From assembly GCA_018969885.1 (NCBI GenBank), contig JAGWXN010000190.1:1-6463 (forward strand): 6,463 bases of DNA, in the 5' to 3' direction. Shown here piece by piece: positions 5,541 through 6,463 of the stretch; the stretch's first letter is position 1; each line of letters begins with the position of its first letter. Both the position numbers and the translations under genes were made by a program. The notes beneath the pieces are model-generated. The model was given only the letters and a program-made list of their open reading frames with translations, searched no databases and had not been told where the DNA came from. Origin of the DNA: Betaproteobacteria bacterium. GTDB taxonomy: Bacteria; Pseudomonadota; Gammaproteobacteria; Burkholderiales; Burkholderiaceae.

Positions 5541-6323
5541 ATGCAGACTGAACAACCGCGGGTGGCGATTGTGAGTGGGGCGGCTGGCACTGTGGGTGCA
5601 GCCTGCGCGCGGATGCTGGCGCAGCGTGGCTATCGGCTCGCGCTTCACTATGCGAGGCGCGCTGACGCGGCCGAGCAGGTCGCTGATGCGTGTCGCGCGA
5701 TCGGTGCCGAGTGCCTGACCGTCGCAGGTGATCTGGCGAGTGATGCCGACTGTCGCCGGGTCGTGGAGTCGGCGTTTGCACGGTGGGGCCGGGTGGACGC
5801 ACTCGCCAATTGCGCGGGTACCACAGTGTTTCTGCCGATGGCGCGCATTGATGAGGCCGATGATGAGGCGTTTCTTCAGGTTTTTCAGGTGAACGCCTTA
5901 GGGCCCTTCAAGATGTCACGCGCGGCGGCAAAGCGCATGCAGACTGATTCCGCCATCGTGAATGTGTCGTCGATCGCGGGCGAAAGCGGACGCGGTAGCT
6001 CCTATGCCTATGTGGCCTCGAAGGCGGCGCTGAACGCACTGACCCTGAGCCTCGCCCGATCGCTGGGGCCGAAGGTGAGGGTCAATGCAGTATTGCCCGG
6101 AATGATTGATGGCCGTTGGATGCGAGAGGGGCTGGGCGAGGCATCGTTTGAGCGCGTTCGGCAGGATTTTTCCTCGCTCTCGGCACTCGAAAAAATCTGC
6201 CAGCCCGAGGATATTGCGCGGGCGATCGTCTGGCTGCTTGAGCCCGGGTCGGTGGTGACCGGGCAGCTGATCCGCGTGGATGCCGGCTATACGCTCGGTC
6301 GCGATCGCAACCAGAGCAGCTAG
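5541..6323 (+). CDS. Short-chain dehydrogenase/reductase, FabG-like
   Basis: A 260-residue classical SDR, predicted to interconvert a 3-hydroxyacyl and a 3-oxoacyl thioester with NAD(P). The Rossmann nucleotide loop is SGAAGTVG (12-19), where the middle Gly of TGxxxGxG is Thr (T17), a variation seen in some functional SDRs. NCAG (90-93) replaces NNAG. The catalytic set is complete: N118 in QVNALGP, S144 in NVSSIAG, and Y157/K161 in YVASK. LPGM (185-188) and a C-terminal GQLIRVDAGY complete the fold. Arginines at 39-40 after the second strand hint at NADP(H), but this is weak. The gene begins 12 bp after the MaoC stop. FabG-like SDRs usually handle (R)-hydroxyacyl groups, matching the product expected from a MaoC hydratase. 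Confidence 0.92.
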   Translation: MQTEQPRVAIVSGAAGTVGAACARMLAQRGYRLALHYARRADAAEQVADACRAIGAECLTVAGDLASDADCRRVVESAFARWGRVDALANCAGTTVFLPMARIDEADDEAFLQVFQVNALGPFKMSRAAAKRMQTDSAIVNVSSIAGESGRGSSYAYVASKAALNALTLSLARSLGPKVRVNAVLPGMIDGRWMREGLGEASFERVRQDFSSLSALEKICQPEDIARAIVWLLEPGSVVTGQLIRVDAGYTLGRDRNQSS

Positions 6324-6360
6324 CGCGCCGCCCGGTCCCGTCTAAATAGGGGCGAGCGCG
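6324..6360. terminator. GC-rich hairpin at the convergent gene ends, possible bidirectional terminator
   Basis: CGCGCCGCCC (6324-6333) pairs with GGGCG-A-GCGCG (6350-6360) as a ten-pair, all G-C stem with one bulged A and a 16-base loop. It starts directly after the SDR stop and covers the stop of the opposing gene. Neither side has a T-run, so it does not meet the usual intrinsic terminator pattern. In such GC-rich DNA some pairing is expected by chance. Confidence 0.35.
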
Positions 6361-6463
6361 AGCGCCTGTCGCCTGCGTTCGAGCGCCGCGCCCTGCGCAT
6401 CGGCGAGCGATGCGGCAAGGAGCGAAGCCAGGGCGTCGGCGCCATCAGGGCGATCTTGTAATT
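6342..6463 (-). CDS. C-terminal end of an unrecognised protein (gene enters from the right edge)
   Basis: A minus-strand frame is open from the right edge to TAG at 6344-6342, giving 39 complete sense codons plus a partial one. The encoded tail is Ala/Leu-rich and probably helical (ALASLLAASLADAQGAALE), ending RRQALALAPI. Its G/C-rich third positions look coding. It converges on the SDR gene with only 18 bp between the stops. The tail is too short and featureless to name. Another minus-strand frame stays open across the same bases, but it is Arg/Ser/Pro-rich and looks like a shadow. Because regulators and remaining pathway genes often flank such operons, this could be one, but nothing here shows it. 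Confidence 0.5.
   Translation of the reverse strand, partial: LQDRPDGADALASLLAASLADAQGAALERRRQALALAPI

Overview
The window is GC-rich, densely coded bacterial DNA. Codon use, short operon gaps, G-rich Shine-Dalgarno sites and the family mix (TRAP transporter, NodN-type MaoC protein, SDR, AMP-forming ligase) suit a proteobacterium. A betaproteobacterium such as a member of Burkholderiales or Rhodocyclales is my best guess, but nothing in the sequence proves the taxon.

The window is built around one divergent control region (about 3218-3412). Leftward on the minus strand runs an uptake operon: a small cupin (2810-3217), then the three parts of a TRAP transporter, namely the periplasmic binding protein DctP (1782-2780), the small membrane subunit DctQ (1246-1758) and the large permease DctM (1240 down to the window edge, missing only its extreme C-terminus). 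Rightward runs a tightly packed three-gene operon: an AMP-forming acyl-CoA ligase (3413-5065), a MaoC/NodN-type (R)-enoyl-CoA hydratase (5052-5528, overlapping the ligase by 14 bp) and a FabG-like short-chain dehydrogenase (5541-6323). At the right edge a partial, unrecognised gene on the minus strand converges on the dehydrogenase. A GC-rich hairpin spans the junction.

Taken together this looks like a catabolic module for an organic acid. TRAP imports the acid, the ligase makes its CoA thioester, the MaoC protein hydrates a 2,3-double bond, and the SDR oxidises the 3-hydroxyacyl-CoA. No acyl-CoA dehydrogenase, thiolase or transcriptional regulator is visible, so the substrate may already be unsaturated, or the missing steps lie elsewhere. 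The cupin has a complete metal-binding motif but no assignable reaction. The substrate cannot be read from the sequence. I found no RNA genes, mobile elements or CRISPR arrays. The most unusual feature is the combination of genes rather than any single novel protein.
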